From NCBI GenBank assembly GCA_964586765.1, contig CAZPHN010000044.1:1-15362 (forward strand): a stretch of 15,362 nucleotides of DNA, written 5' to 3'. Positions 5,291-13,085 of the stretch are shown in pieces (position 1 is the first letter of the stretch; each line of letters opens with the position of its first letter). The DNA is from UBA3263 sp964586765. Its GTDB lineage: Bacteria; Bacteroidota; Bacteroidia; Bacteroidales; Muribaculaceae. The notes beneath the pieces were generated by a model. It was not told the DNA's origin and did no database searches. It was given only the letters and a program-made list of their open reading frames with translations. The position numbers and the translations under genes were made by a program.

Positions 5291-8242
5291 ATGCGAAAAT
5301 TCCTTGCTTTGTTGCTGATTTTTTGCGGTCTGACCATGGCTGCAAAAAATGACAACTTCATGTTGCGAGCCTACACGACCCGAGGCGACACCACCGCATG
5401 GGTGGGACTCGACTCCGTTGCCGTAATGATTTCAGCAGTAAACGATACTGTCAAAGTGCCGTTCAAACTCCTTTCGGGTAATCGCGAGGAACTTATGACC
5501 GATAACGGCGGCGAAATCCGCGCCATGATTCAGGGCGGTGTGGGCAAGTATATGCTTACGCTTGACCGCGAAGGCTACGAGCCTGTCGTCAAGGAATTTG
5601 AGCGCAAATACCGCGACCAGTCCACAGTCTGGATTGGCACCATATCCATGCAGAAAGAACGACACAAGGAGCTCAACGAGGTCGAGGTCGTAGCCACCGC
5701 CATCAAGATGGTGATGAAAGGCGATACGGTTGTCTACAATGCCAACGCGTTTAATCTGGCGGAAGGATCGATGCTCGAAGCGCTCATTCGCCAGTTGCCC
5801 AACGCCCAGCTGAACTCCGACGGCGAAATCACCGTCAACGGCCGCAAAATCAACTCGCTGCTAATCAACGGCAAGGACTTTTTCAACGGCGATATGGACG
5901 TGGCTATGAAAAATCTGCCGTCATATACCGTCAAGAACATTCAGGTCTACGACAAAGCCTCGGAGGATGATTACCTCACCCAATCATCGCAAAAGCTTGC
6001 CCGCAAGGAAGATGAGGAGAATCTGGTGATGGACGTCGTGCTGAAAAAAGAATACTCCATCGGCACGATGGCATCTGTTGAAGGCGGCTACGGCACCGAC
6101 AACCGCTGGCTTGGCAAGCTCTTCGGACTCGGCTTTACCGAGACCCTGCGCCTGAGCGCATTCGGCAACTTCAATAATGTCCGCGACAACTCCTCCGTCG
6201 GCACCCGTGGAGAATGGAACAATGATAGCGGATATTACGGCGACGGACGCGTTGAGAAAGGAGGCATGGACTATCTCTATGAACCCGAAAGCAAAAAGTT
6301 ACGAGCCAACGGCAACGTGGTATTCACTTACGTGAACAATCTCAACCTCAACGAAACCGCGTCAACCCTGTTTTATCCCACCGGCGACCTTTACCGCCGC
6401 AGCGCCACGCGCAACAATAACCGCAATTATACCCTCAACACCCACCATACATTCTTCTTCAAGGGCGAGAGCGCGTTCCTGAACATCAGACCTACGTTCA
6501 ACTGGTCGAGAAACCGCACCAACAACCTCAACCGCTCGGCAACCTTCACCGAAATGCCTGAGGAAAGCTCCCGTACGGAATCGCTCGACTCGGTTTTTGC
6601 CCGCCCGTACTCCAAACGCTATAACGACATCCTGCTTACGCGCCTGCGTACCTCCTCGCTCTCCAACTCAAGCTCCATCAACGGCAGCCTGAATGTCAAC
6701 ACCACCATCCGCAGCAAAAAAGTCCCCGGCTCATTCAATATTTACGCCATGGGGTCATACAATAACAGCCAATCCACCTCCGACGTCATTTACGGACAGA
6801 AATTCGGCGGAGCAAACACAAACCCCGGCGAGCCTGTGAATACAGACCGATACTCCGTCAACGGACCGGAGACGGGCAAATTTTCAGGCGGTGCAAGCTA
6901 CGGACGCGACATCAACAATATGGATGAACGCCGCAGCAACACTTGGCGGATGAAGATTGCTTCCGACTACCATTATACATATACGGCGAATGACTATACC
7001 CTTTTCACCGCCGACGCCGATTTGCCCGACGGCATTGACCCGCTTCCGTCGCTTACCAAACCGGAACAGGCTGTGGTTGATGCCAAGAATTCATATTTCT
7101 CAACCAACAATGACCACAACATAGTCACCTCTGCCTCTGTCAACTTCCGGTCAGAGCCAACGGCTCAGGTTGACTCCGGTCTTAATCCGGGCTACTCCGT
7201 CTCAATGAGTATTGAACACAAGTATCGCTCCAACTCATTGGACCATAACACTCAGCTCCCCACTCACGAATACGTTATCAGACGCACCAATACATTCAGT
7301 CCGAAGGCTTCGTTCCGCTTTTCATCGCAGAATAAACTCCGCTACATCGGAGTGTCGCTTAACTACAGCATGAAAATGTCGGAGCCGTTACTTAATCTGT
7401 TCCTCCACAACCGTGAATCGTCTGACCCGATGACCGTCTACGAATATAACGCCGACAATCTGCGCATGAGTAAGCACCACAACTTATCCGGAAACATTTA
7501 TCGCTACGGACGCGCGGTCACGAACTATTTCCAGTTCTATTATGGGTTCAACCTCACTCAGGATGCCATAGGCAACGCCTCAATCTATAACCCCGAAACG
7601 GGCGTTACAATCTACAAGCCCATGAACATCAACGGCAACTGGAACACCAACGGCTCTATGAGTTACAGCCACACATTCGGGTCAAGACGACATATCACCT
7701 TGGGCGGCGGCATCAATGGAACTTACTCCCACAGCGTTGACTTTCATACCACCGTCGGTTCGCCGGAGCGTTCATTGGTCAAAAACCTTAATACGTCGTG
7801 CGCACTTAACGGAAATTACAAGTTCAAGAACGGCTCGAACATATCGCTGGGAGGTTCCGTCGGCTGGAGAAACTCCCATGGCACCCGCGAAGGTTTCCGC
7901 GAAATATCAGCCATGGAATATCGCGCGTACCTCAACGGCACGGTGGAACTGCCGTGGGATATGCAGTTCACCACCAACCTGAATATGCTCTGCAACAGCG
8001 GCTATGACGTCGCCGAGATGAATGAGGCGCAATGGCTCTGGAACGCGACGCTGACCAAGAGCATCCTCAAAGGCAACCTCACTTTCAAGCTGTCAGCCAA
8101 CGATATTCTCGGTCAGGTCAAACCGTACACCATATCCGTCAACTCGCAAGGTCGTTACGAAACATGGTCCAATACCATGCGCCGCTACGCCATGCTGACC
8201 GTCCTCTACCGGTTCAACAAACACCCGAAGATGCGCCGGTAA
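5291..8242 (+). CDS. Outer-membrane beta-barrel protein with TonB-receptor-type plug
   Basis: Predicted outer-membrane protein of 983 residues. A signal peptide (about 1-18, ending TMAA) is followed by an Ig-like carboxypeptidase-regulatory-type domain (about 25-120). A plug-like domain comes next (about 125-225), with ELNEVEVVA, DTVVYNA, LIRQLPN and the pattern ITVNGRKINSLLINGKDFF seen in Bacteroidetes TonB-receptor-like proteins. The rest is a long Asn/Ser/Tyr-rich beta-barrel with alternating strands, ending near YAMLTVLYRFNK. Barrel proteins of this type are common in Bacteroidales and mostly uncharacterised. No SusD-like lipoprotein, sigma/anti-sigma pair or glycoside hydrolase is adjacent, so this is not an ordinary polysaccharide-utilisation pair and the ligand cannot be guessed. 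It has its own promoter. The last 37 bases overlap the 3' end of the glycosylase gene on the other strand. Confidence 0.9.
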   Translation: MRKFLALLLIFCGLTMAAKNDNFMLRAYTTRGDTTAWVGLDSVAVMISAVNDTVKVPFKLLSGNREELMTDNGGEIRAMIQGGVGKYMLTLDREGYEPVVKEFERKYRDQSTVWIGTISMQKERHKELNEVEVVATAIKMVMKGDTVVYNANAFNLAEGSMLEALIRQLPNAQLNSDGEITVNGRKINSLLINGKDFFNGDMDVAMKNLPSYTVKNIQVYDKASEDDYLTQSSQKLARKEDEENLVMDVVLKKEYSIGTMASVEGGYGTDNRWLGKLFGLGFTETLRLSAFGNFNNVRDNSSVGTRGEWNNDSGYYGDGRVEKGGMDYLYEPESKKLRANGNVVFTYVNNLNLNETASTLFYPTGDLYRRSATRNNNRNYTLNTHHTFFFKGESAFLNIRPTFNWSRNRTNNLNRSATFTEMPEESSRTESLDSVFARPYSKRYNDILLTRLRTSSLSNSSSINGSLNVNTTIRSKKVPGSFNIYAMGSYNNSQSTSDVIYGQKFGGANTNPGEPVNTDRYSVNGPETGKFSGGASYGRDINNMDERRSNTWRMKIASDYHYTYTANDYTLFTADADLPDGIDPLPSLTKPEQAVVDAKNSYFSTNNDHNIVTSASVNFRSEPTAQVDSGLNPGYSVSMSIEHKYRSNSLDHNTQLPTHEYVIRRTNTFSPKASFRFSSQNKLRYIGVSLNYSMKMSEPLLNLFLHNRESSDPMTVYEYNADNLRMSKHHNLSGNIYRYGRAVTNYFQFYYGFNLTQDAIGNASIYNPETGVTIYKPMNINGNWNTNGSMSYSHTFGSRRHITLGGGINGTYSHSVDFHTTVGSPERSLVKNLNTSCALNGNYKFKNGSNISLGGSVGWRNSHGTREGFREISAMEYRAYLNGTVELPWDMQFTTNLNMLCNSGYDVAEMNEAQWLWNATLTKSILKGNLTFKLSANDILGQVKPYTISVNSQGRYETWSNTMRRYAMLTVLYRFNKHPKMRR

Positions 8243-8784
8243 AAAGCCGCCTTCTCTGCCAGCGGCAGCGGATAGGCGCGGCTGGTCGACGGCATCCGCC
8301 AGATTTTCAGACCTGAGGCGGTCACGACATATTCCCCCATTTTAGGCGGCTCGGTCCCTGTCAGTTCGGCAATGACCTGAGCCGCTTTCTCGCCGGTTGT
8401 CACGATTGACTGTAAATCCGGCATGCGCTCCAGCAAAGCCGCCAGATTGACCGGCTCGACAATCTCGAGAAACTTATCGGAAGCATTGTTTTTCAGACGC
8501 CTCACCCTATATCCGGTGTCACTCATGGCTATACCCTCGCGCTCAAGCAACTCCTTAATGCGGTCAAGGCGGAAGGACTTGTGCGCGCGGTCAATCAGCG
8601 CATCCCTGTCATCGAAAAAAATCAGCCCCATCATGGGCCAGAAATCATTGGTCCTGTTGGGATAATAGAAGTCCATAGCCCAGCGTTTTGGCTGCGGAGG
8701 GAACGTGCCCATGAAGAGAACACGCGCGTTTGATGGCACAAATGGCTCAAACGGGTGGGTTTCTATGATAATTTCAGTGTCCAT
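8206..8784 (-). CDS. Uracil-DNA glycosylase superfamily protein
   Basis: Cytosolic protein of 192 residues, probably a DNA base-excision repair glycosylase. It has the superfamily motifs: GTFPP (26-30), corresponding to motif 1; the aromatic/Asn stretch YYPNRTNDFW (40-49), with Asn46 where family 6 hypoxanthine-DNA glycosylases have NxFW; and PSTSRA (165-170), corresponding to motif 2 (compare PSTSPA in Mug and family 6 enzymes). The spacing from motif 1 Gly to Asn46 is 20 residues, as I recall for the hypoxanthine type. Whether it removes uracil, hypoxanthine or a mismatch base is not visible. I chose ATG 8782-8784 over an upstream ATG at 8802 because a TAGATTTG promoter element lies just before it. 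The gene is divergent from the ABC exporter and convergent with the barrel gene, overlapping the latter by 37 bases. Confidence 0.85.
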   Translation of the reverse strand: MDTEIIIETHPFEPFVPSNARVLFMGTFPPQPKRWAMDFYYPNRTNDFWPMMGLIFFDDRDALIDRAHKSFRLDRIKELLEREGIAMSDTGYRVRRLKNNASDKFLEIVEPVNLAALLERMPDLQSIVTTGEKAAQVIAELTGTEPPKMGEYVVTASGLKIWRMPSTSRAYPLPLAEKAAFYRRIFGCLLNR

Positions 8785-8786
8785 AA

Positions 8787-8818
8787 TTGCAAATCTACAC
8801 ATTTTTTTGTTAAATTTG
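8787..8818 (+). promoter_or_regulatory. Promoter of the ABC exporter
   Basis: TTG at 8787-8789 and TAAATTTG at 8811-8818 are separated by 21 bp. Transcription should begin about 5-8 bases after the second element, 8823-8826, only a few bases before ATG 8828. The mRNA would have almost no leader. The TTG element overlaps the glycosylase promoter on the other strand. Confidence 0.65.
8790..8797 (-). promoter_or_regulatory. -7 element of the glycosylase gene promoter
   Basis: Read on the minus strand, 8797 to 8790 is TAGATTTG, a match to TAnnTTTG. It is followed after 5 bases by the glycosylase ATG at 8784-8782, which would make the mRNA leaderless. No good TTTG element is found 19-21 bp upstream, so the promoter may be weak or need an activator. 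Confidence 0.45.
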
Positions 8819-8827
8819 CACTCAGTT

Positions 8828-10663
8828 ATGAAAGATTTTTATTCTGTTCTGCGTCGGTTCCTTCCGCCGTATAAGACTTATCTGGTCCTCAACGTAGTTT
8901 TCAACCTTTTGGCTGCGTTCCTGACCCTGTTTTCCTTCGCGTTGATTATACCTATTCTGGAAATGCTTTTCCAGATCAATCAGGCTCATTACGAACTGAT
9001 GCCAATGACTTGGGACAACCTCCGCGAGGCGGCAATGAACAATTTCTATTATTACACTCAGGAAAGCATTGACCGCTACGGACAGTCAGCCACACTCGGT
9101 CTGCTCGGAGTCCTGCTCATAATCATGACCGCGCTGAAAGTCGGCGCGACATACCTCGGCAGCTATTACCTGATTCCCATACGCGCCGGCATTATCCGCG
9201 ACATACGTAACTCGATTTACGACAAAATCACCCGTCTGCCCATCGGCTTCTTCACTAATGAGCGCAAAGGTGACGTCATTGCCCGCATGACCGGCGATGT
9301 CAATGAAATTGAAAGCAGCATCATGCAGTCCATCGACCTGCTGTTCAAAAACCCGCTTATGGTCATTGCCTGCCTGACCATGATGCTGATTGTCAGCTGG
9401 CAGCTTACCCTCTTCGTACTCATCCTCCTGCCTTTGGCGGGTTGGGTAATGGGTGCCGTAGGCAGGAAACTGAAAGCCAAATCCATGGAGGTACAGAACC
9501 AGCTGGGCACAGTGGTCAGCAACATCGAGGAGACCCTCGGCGGTCTGCGTATCATCAAGGCGTTTGTGGCAGAAGGCAAGGTTCGTAACCGCTTCAATAA
9601 TGACACTCAGAAGCTTTTCGGCTATCAGCTCAGTGTGCTCCGCCGTCAGGCTCTTGCCCACCCAATGAGCGAATTTCTCGGCACCATCACCATCGTAATC
9701 GTACTCTGGTTTGGCGGCACCTTGATTATCAACGGTTCCAGCTCATTCAATGCCTCGGAATTCATATATTACTTGGTGATTTTCTACAGTATAATCAACC
9801 CGGTCAAGGAAATTTCAAAGGCAACATACGCCATCCGCAAGGGCATGGCGTCCTTTGACCGCATCGACAAGATACTTTCCGCCGAAAATCCCATCAAAAA
9901 TCCCCAAAATCCTCAGAAAATCGAAAAACTGCGCGGAGAAATCAAATATTCCGATGTTTCTTTCTCCTATGCCGGAGCTTCCGTTCAGGCGGTGAAAAGC
10001 GTCAGCCTTGATATTCCGGCGGGAGCGACCGTCGCGCTCGTCGGTCAGAGCGGCTCGGGCAAATCAACCCTCGCAGACCTGCTTCCGCGCTTCTATGACG
10101 TAGAGTCCGGCTCAATTACCATTGACGGCAAGGACCTTCGCGACCTGCCGGTTGAACATCTGCGCAGCTTCATGGGCAATGTCAATCAGGAAGCCATCCT
10201 TTTTAATGACACCGTATATAATAACATCACTTTCGGCGTTCCTTCCGCTACCATGGAAGAAGTTGAGGCTGCCGCACGCATTGCCAACGCCCACGAGTTC
10301 ATCACCGAGATGGAGCAAGGCTACGAAACCTCCATCGGCGACCGCGGCTGCCGTCTGAGCGGCGGTCAGCGTCAGCGTCTGAGCATTGCGCGCGCCATTT
10401 TGAAAAATCCGCCCATCCTCATTCTCGACGAGGCTACCTCAGCCCTCGACTCCGAGAGCGAGCATCTGGTACAGGAAGCTCTTGACCGCCTGATGAAAAA
10501 CCGCACCACGCTGGTTATCGCACACCGCCTCAGCACAATCCGCAATGCCGACCTTATCTGCGTAATGAGCGAAGGCAGGATTATAGAGCGCGGAACGCAT
10601 GACCAACTTATGGCTCTCAACGGAACGTACTCCAAACTCGTTGAAATGCAGCAATTAAGTTAA
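8828..10663 (+). CDS. ABC exporter, fused permease and ATPase (MsbA-like)
   Basis: Half-transporter of 611 residues in the inner membrane, which works as a dimer. The N-terminal part (about 1-340) has six hydrophobic segments, and the ATPase domain occupies about 360-611. All ATPase motifs are intact: Walker A GQSGSGKST 406-414 with Lys412; Q-loop NQEAILFND; signature LSGGQ 510-514; Walker B ILILDE 530-535 with catalytic Glu535; D-loop SALD; switch His566. The order and length match MsbA, the flippase for the lipid A core, but many exporters of lipids or peptides look alike and the substrate is not shown. I chose ATG 8828 (MKDFYSVLRRFLPPYK) because the in-frame ATG at 8705 lies within the divergent glycosylase gene and upstream of the promoter. 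The aminopeptidase gene follows after 38 bases with no promoter of its own. Confidence 0.93.
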   Translation: MKDFYSVLRRFLPPYKTYLVLNVVFNLLAAFLTLFSFALIIPILEMLFQINQAHYELMPMTWDNLREAAMNNFYYYTQESIDRYGQSATLGLLGVLLIIMTALKVGATYLGSYYLIPIRAGIIRDIRNSIYDKITRLPIGFFTNERKGDVIARMTGDVNEIESSIMQSIDLLFKNPLMVIACLTMMLIVSWQLTLFVLILLPLAGWVMGAVGRKLKAKSMEVQNQLGTVVSNIEETLGGLRIIKAFVAEGKVRNRFNNDTQKLFGYQLSVLRRQALAHPMSEFLGTITIVIVLWFGGTLIINGSSSFNASEFIYYLVIFYSIINPVKEISKATYAIRKGMASFDRIDKILSAENPIKNPQNPQKIEKLRGEIKYSDVSFSYAGASVQAVKSVSLDIPAGATVALVGQSGSGKSTLADLLPRFYDVESGSITIDGKDLRDLPVEHLRSFMGNVNQEAILFNDTVYNNITFGVPSATMEEVEAAARIANAHEFITEMEQGYETSIGDRGCRLSGGQRQRLSIARAILKNPPILILDEATSALDSESEHLVQEALDRLMKNRTTLVIAHRLSTIRNADLICVMSEGRIIERGTHDQLMALNGTYSKLVEMQQLS

Positions 10664-10701
10664 ATCCAAAACAGAAAACACAACCTACAAAATAAATTAT
10701 C

Positions 10702-12498
10702 ATGAGTACAATCATACGGGCTCGAATAGAGCAATTCAGACAAGAAATGCAGCAGGCAGGTATCGCTGCAGCTGTAATTCCCCAGTCAGACCCCCATCAG
10801 AGCGAATATCTTGCCGAACACTGGCAGGTACGTAAATGGCTCAGCAGCTTCACCGGCTCAGCGGGCACCCTTGTTATCACCGCCGAGCGCGCGCTTCTCT
10901 GGACCGACTCCCGCTACTTCCTCCAAGCCGCCGACCAACTCAACGGAACCGGCATCGAACTGATGAAGGAAGGGTTGCCTGAAACTCCGTCTATCGAGCA
11001 GTGGCTCTGTGGCGAACTCGCCGAGGGCTCTACCGTAGGTGTCGACGGCATGGTCTACAGCGTCGGTGCGGTACGTCGCCTTAAAGCCGCTCTGGCAGCT
11101 TACGGCATTGCCCTCGACACCAATTTCGCGCCTATCGACAAAATTTGGTCCGGCCGCCCCACTCTCCCCTCCGATTCTATCTTTATCCATGATGAAAAAT
11201 TTGCCGGCGAGTCAGCCGACTCAAAGATTTCACGCATTCTTTCGATTGCAGCCGGCGCAAAAGCCAACGCGCTCTTCATTTCCGCGCTCGACGAAATCGC
11301 TTGGATTCTCAATATCCGCTCATCTGACGTTGACTGCAACCCTGTAGCTACAGCTTTCCTCTTCCTCAGCCCCGACCGCAAGGTGCTTTTCACCGATGAA
11401 GCCAAGGTTGATGAAAAAGTCCATGCATATTTAGCGGATGCCGGAGTTGACGTTGCCGCTTATGATAGCGTCAGCCGCTTCCTTGCCCTCCTTCCCAAGT
11501 CAGAAAAGGTTTACATCGAGCCGGAGCGTACCGCCTTTACCCTCGCTGCAGTGCTTGGCTCTCACGCCGTCGAAGGCTCATCGGTCGTAGCCCTTCCCAA
11601 GGCGGTCAAGAACATGACCCAGATTGCCGGCACACGCAACGCCATGGCGCGCGACGGCGTCGCCCTTGTAAAGCTCTTCATGGAGGTTGAACGCCGTCTC
11701 GCTGCCGGAGAGAAACTTACCGAGCTGGATATGGCACGCCTCGGCACCCTCTATCGCTCGCAGGGCGCGATGTATGTCGATGACTCCTTCGAAATGATTG
11801 CCGGCTACGGTCCTCACGGAGCCATTGTCCACTACTCTGCTACCGAAGAGACCTCATCGGAAATCAAACCCGAGGGTCTGCTGCTGATTGACAGCGGCGC
11901 GCAGTATCTTGACGGCACTACCGACATTACCCGTACCGTGGCGGTAGGCACACCCACCGCTCAGGAACGCCGCGACTTCACCCTCGTCATGAAAGGACAC
12001 ATCGCGCTCGGAACTGCAATTTTCCCCGAAGGCACCCGCGGCGACCAGCTTGACGCCCTTGCCCGTCAGTTCCTTTGGAAGAACGGTCTGACCTACCTCC
12101 ATGGCACCGGTCATGGCGTCGGTCACTTCCTCAATGTCCACGAAGGTCCGCAGTCTATCCGACTGAATCACGTCAATGTGGCTCTCCAGCCCGGCATGAT
12201 AACCTCAAACGAACCCGGTCTCTATCGCGCCGGCATCCACGGAATCCGCTGCGAAAACCTCGTTCTCTGCGTTCCATCGGACCTCAGCAACAAGGAATTC
12301 GGCAAATTCTACTGTTTCGAAACGCTGACCATGTTCCCCTTCGACCTCAAGCTCTTCGACACCTCAATCATGACCGATGAAGAAATCGAATGGGTCAACA
12401 ACTACCATCAGACCGTGCGCGAAACTCTCCTTCCGCTCCTTGAAAACCAGAACCAGCGCGACTGGCTCATCGCAAAAACCGAGAAATTATGCCGCTGA
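10702..12498 (+). CDS. Aminopeptidase P family metallopeptidase (M24B)
   Basis: Cytosolic peptidase of 598 residues that removes the N-terminal residue from peptides with proline in second position. The length fits the long, three-domain type related to eukaryotic XPNPEP1 rather than the roughly 440-residue E. coli PepP. Two creatinase-like N-terminal domains (about 1-310) precede the pita-bread catalytic domain. The two-metal site is complete: Asp397 and Asp408 in IDSGAQYLDGTTDITRT, His471 in GTGHGVGHF, Glu504 in SNEPG and Glu518 in RCENLVL. His480 in NVHEGP matches the catalytic histidine of the family. A short C-terminal extension (about 540-598) is typical of the long form. It is probably co-transcribed with the ABC exporter and overlaps the next gene by 10 bases. 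Confidence 0.95.
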   Translation: MSTIIRARIEQFRQEMQQAGIAAAVIPQSDPHQSEYLAEHWQVRKWLSSFTGSAGTLVITAERALLWTDSRYFLQAADQLNGTGIELMKEGLPETPSIEQWLCGELAEGSTVGVDGMVYSVGAVRRLKAALAAYGIALDTNFAPIDKIWSGRPTLPSDSIFIHDEKFAGESADSKISRILSIAAGAKANALFISALDEIAWILNIRSSDVDCNPVATAFLFLSPDRKVLFTDEAKVDEKVHAYLADAGVDVAAYDSVSRFLALLPKSEKVYIEPERTAFTLAAVLGSHAVEGSSVVALPKAVKNMTQIAGTRNAMARDGVALVKLFMEVERRLAAGEKLTELDMARLGTLYRSQGAMYVDDSFEMIAGYGPHGAIVHYSATEETSSEIKPEGLLLIDSGAQYLDGTTDITRTVAVGTPTAQERRDFTLVMKGHIALGTAIFPEGTRGDQLDALARQFLWKNGLTYLHGTGHGVGHFLNVHEGPQSIRLNHVNVALQPGMITSNEPGLYRAGIHGIRCENLVLCVPSDLSNKEFGKFYCFETLTMFPFDLKLFDTSIMTDEEIEWVNNYHQTVRETLLPLLENQNQRDWLIAKTEKLCR

Positions 12499-13025
12499 TT
12501 ATCCCCGTGCGCGGATTCACGCCGAAAGTGGGACGCGACTGCTTTATTGCCGAGAACGCCACCCTTGTGGGTGACGTTACTCTCGGCGATGAATGTTCCG
12601 TATGGTTCAACACGGTGTTGCGCGGCGATGTGAACACAATTACAATCGGAAACCGCGTCAACATTCAGGACGGCTCCGTTCTCCACACCCTCTATGAGAA
12701 ATCGACCATCGAAATTGCCGACGACGTCAGCATAGGTCATAACGTTACGCTCCATGGCTGTAAAATCGAAGAGTATGCGCTGATAGGCATGGGAGCCGTC
12801 GTGATGGACGATGCCGTAGTCGGTGCCGGAGCGATAGTCGCCGCCGGTTCCGTGGTTCTTTCGCGCACCAAAATCGGTCCGAACGAACTCTGGGGCGGAG
12901 CTCCCGCCAAGTTCATCAAAATGGTTGACCCCGAACAATCACGCACCATCAACCGCCGTATAGCCAACAACTATCTCATGTACTCCCGCTGGTATACCGC
13001 ACCTGACACTGAGACAGACGCGTAA
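12489..13025 (+). CDS. Gamma carbonic anhydrase family protein
   Basis: Protein of 178 residues with a left-handed beta-helix built from hexapeptide repeats, expected to form a trimer with zinc at subunit interfaces. The three metal-binding histidines are in place: His66 (GSVLH), His84 (IGH) and His89 (TLHGC), the last two five residues apart as in the family. Arg45, Asp47, Gln60 and Asp61 around the active site are also kept. The acidic loop of the archaeal enzyme Cam is absent, as in the shorter CamH/YrdA group, many members of which have weak or undetected carbonic anhydrase activity. The start ATG 12489 overlaps the last 10 bases of the aminopeptidase gene, so translation is probably coupled. 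The methylmalonyl-CoA mutase genes follow but have their own promoter. Confidence 0.9.
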   Translation: MPLIIPVRGFTPKVGRDCFIAENATLVGDVTLGDECSVWFNTVLRGDVNTITIGNRVNIQDGSVLHTLYEKSTIEIADDVSIGHNVTLHGCKIEEYALIGMGAVVMDDAVVGAGAIVAAGSVVLSRTKIGPNELWGGAPAKFIKMVDPEQSRTINRRIANNYLMYSRWYTAPDTETDA

Positions 13026-13026
13026 A

Positions 13027-13058
13027 TTTGGCGATACGGTGGATTTTATGTATATTTG
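13027..13058 (+). promoter_or_regulatory. Promoter of mutA-mutB
   Basis: TTTG at 13027-13030 and TATATTTG at 13051-13058 are separated by 20 bp, a full match to the Bacteroidetes promoter pattern. Transcription should begin near 13064, leaving an A-rich leader of about 22 bases before ATG 13086. The upstream element begins one base after the stop codon of the carbonic-anhydrase-like gene. The A-rich leader is typical of strongly translated genes in this phylum. Confidence 0.8.
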
Positions 13059-13085
13059 CAGCAAATAATAACCATTTAATTTATC

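Noticed and set aside
9086..9661. 191-codon minus-strand frame within the ABC exporter gene
   Set aside because: It is antisense to the transmembrane region of a clearly real gene and gives His/Gln-rich sequence with no family likeness.
13023..13030. TAAATTTG as a second mutA promoter -7 element
   Set aside because: No TTG element lies 19-21 bp upstream; the TTTG inside it fits better as the -33 element of the promoter ending at 13058.
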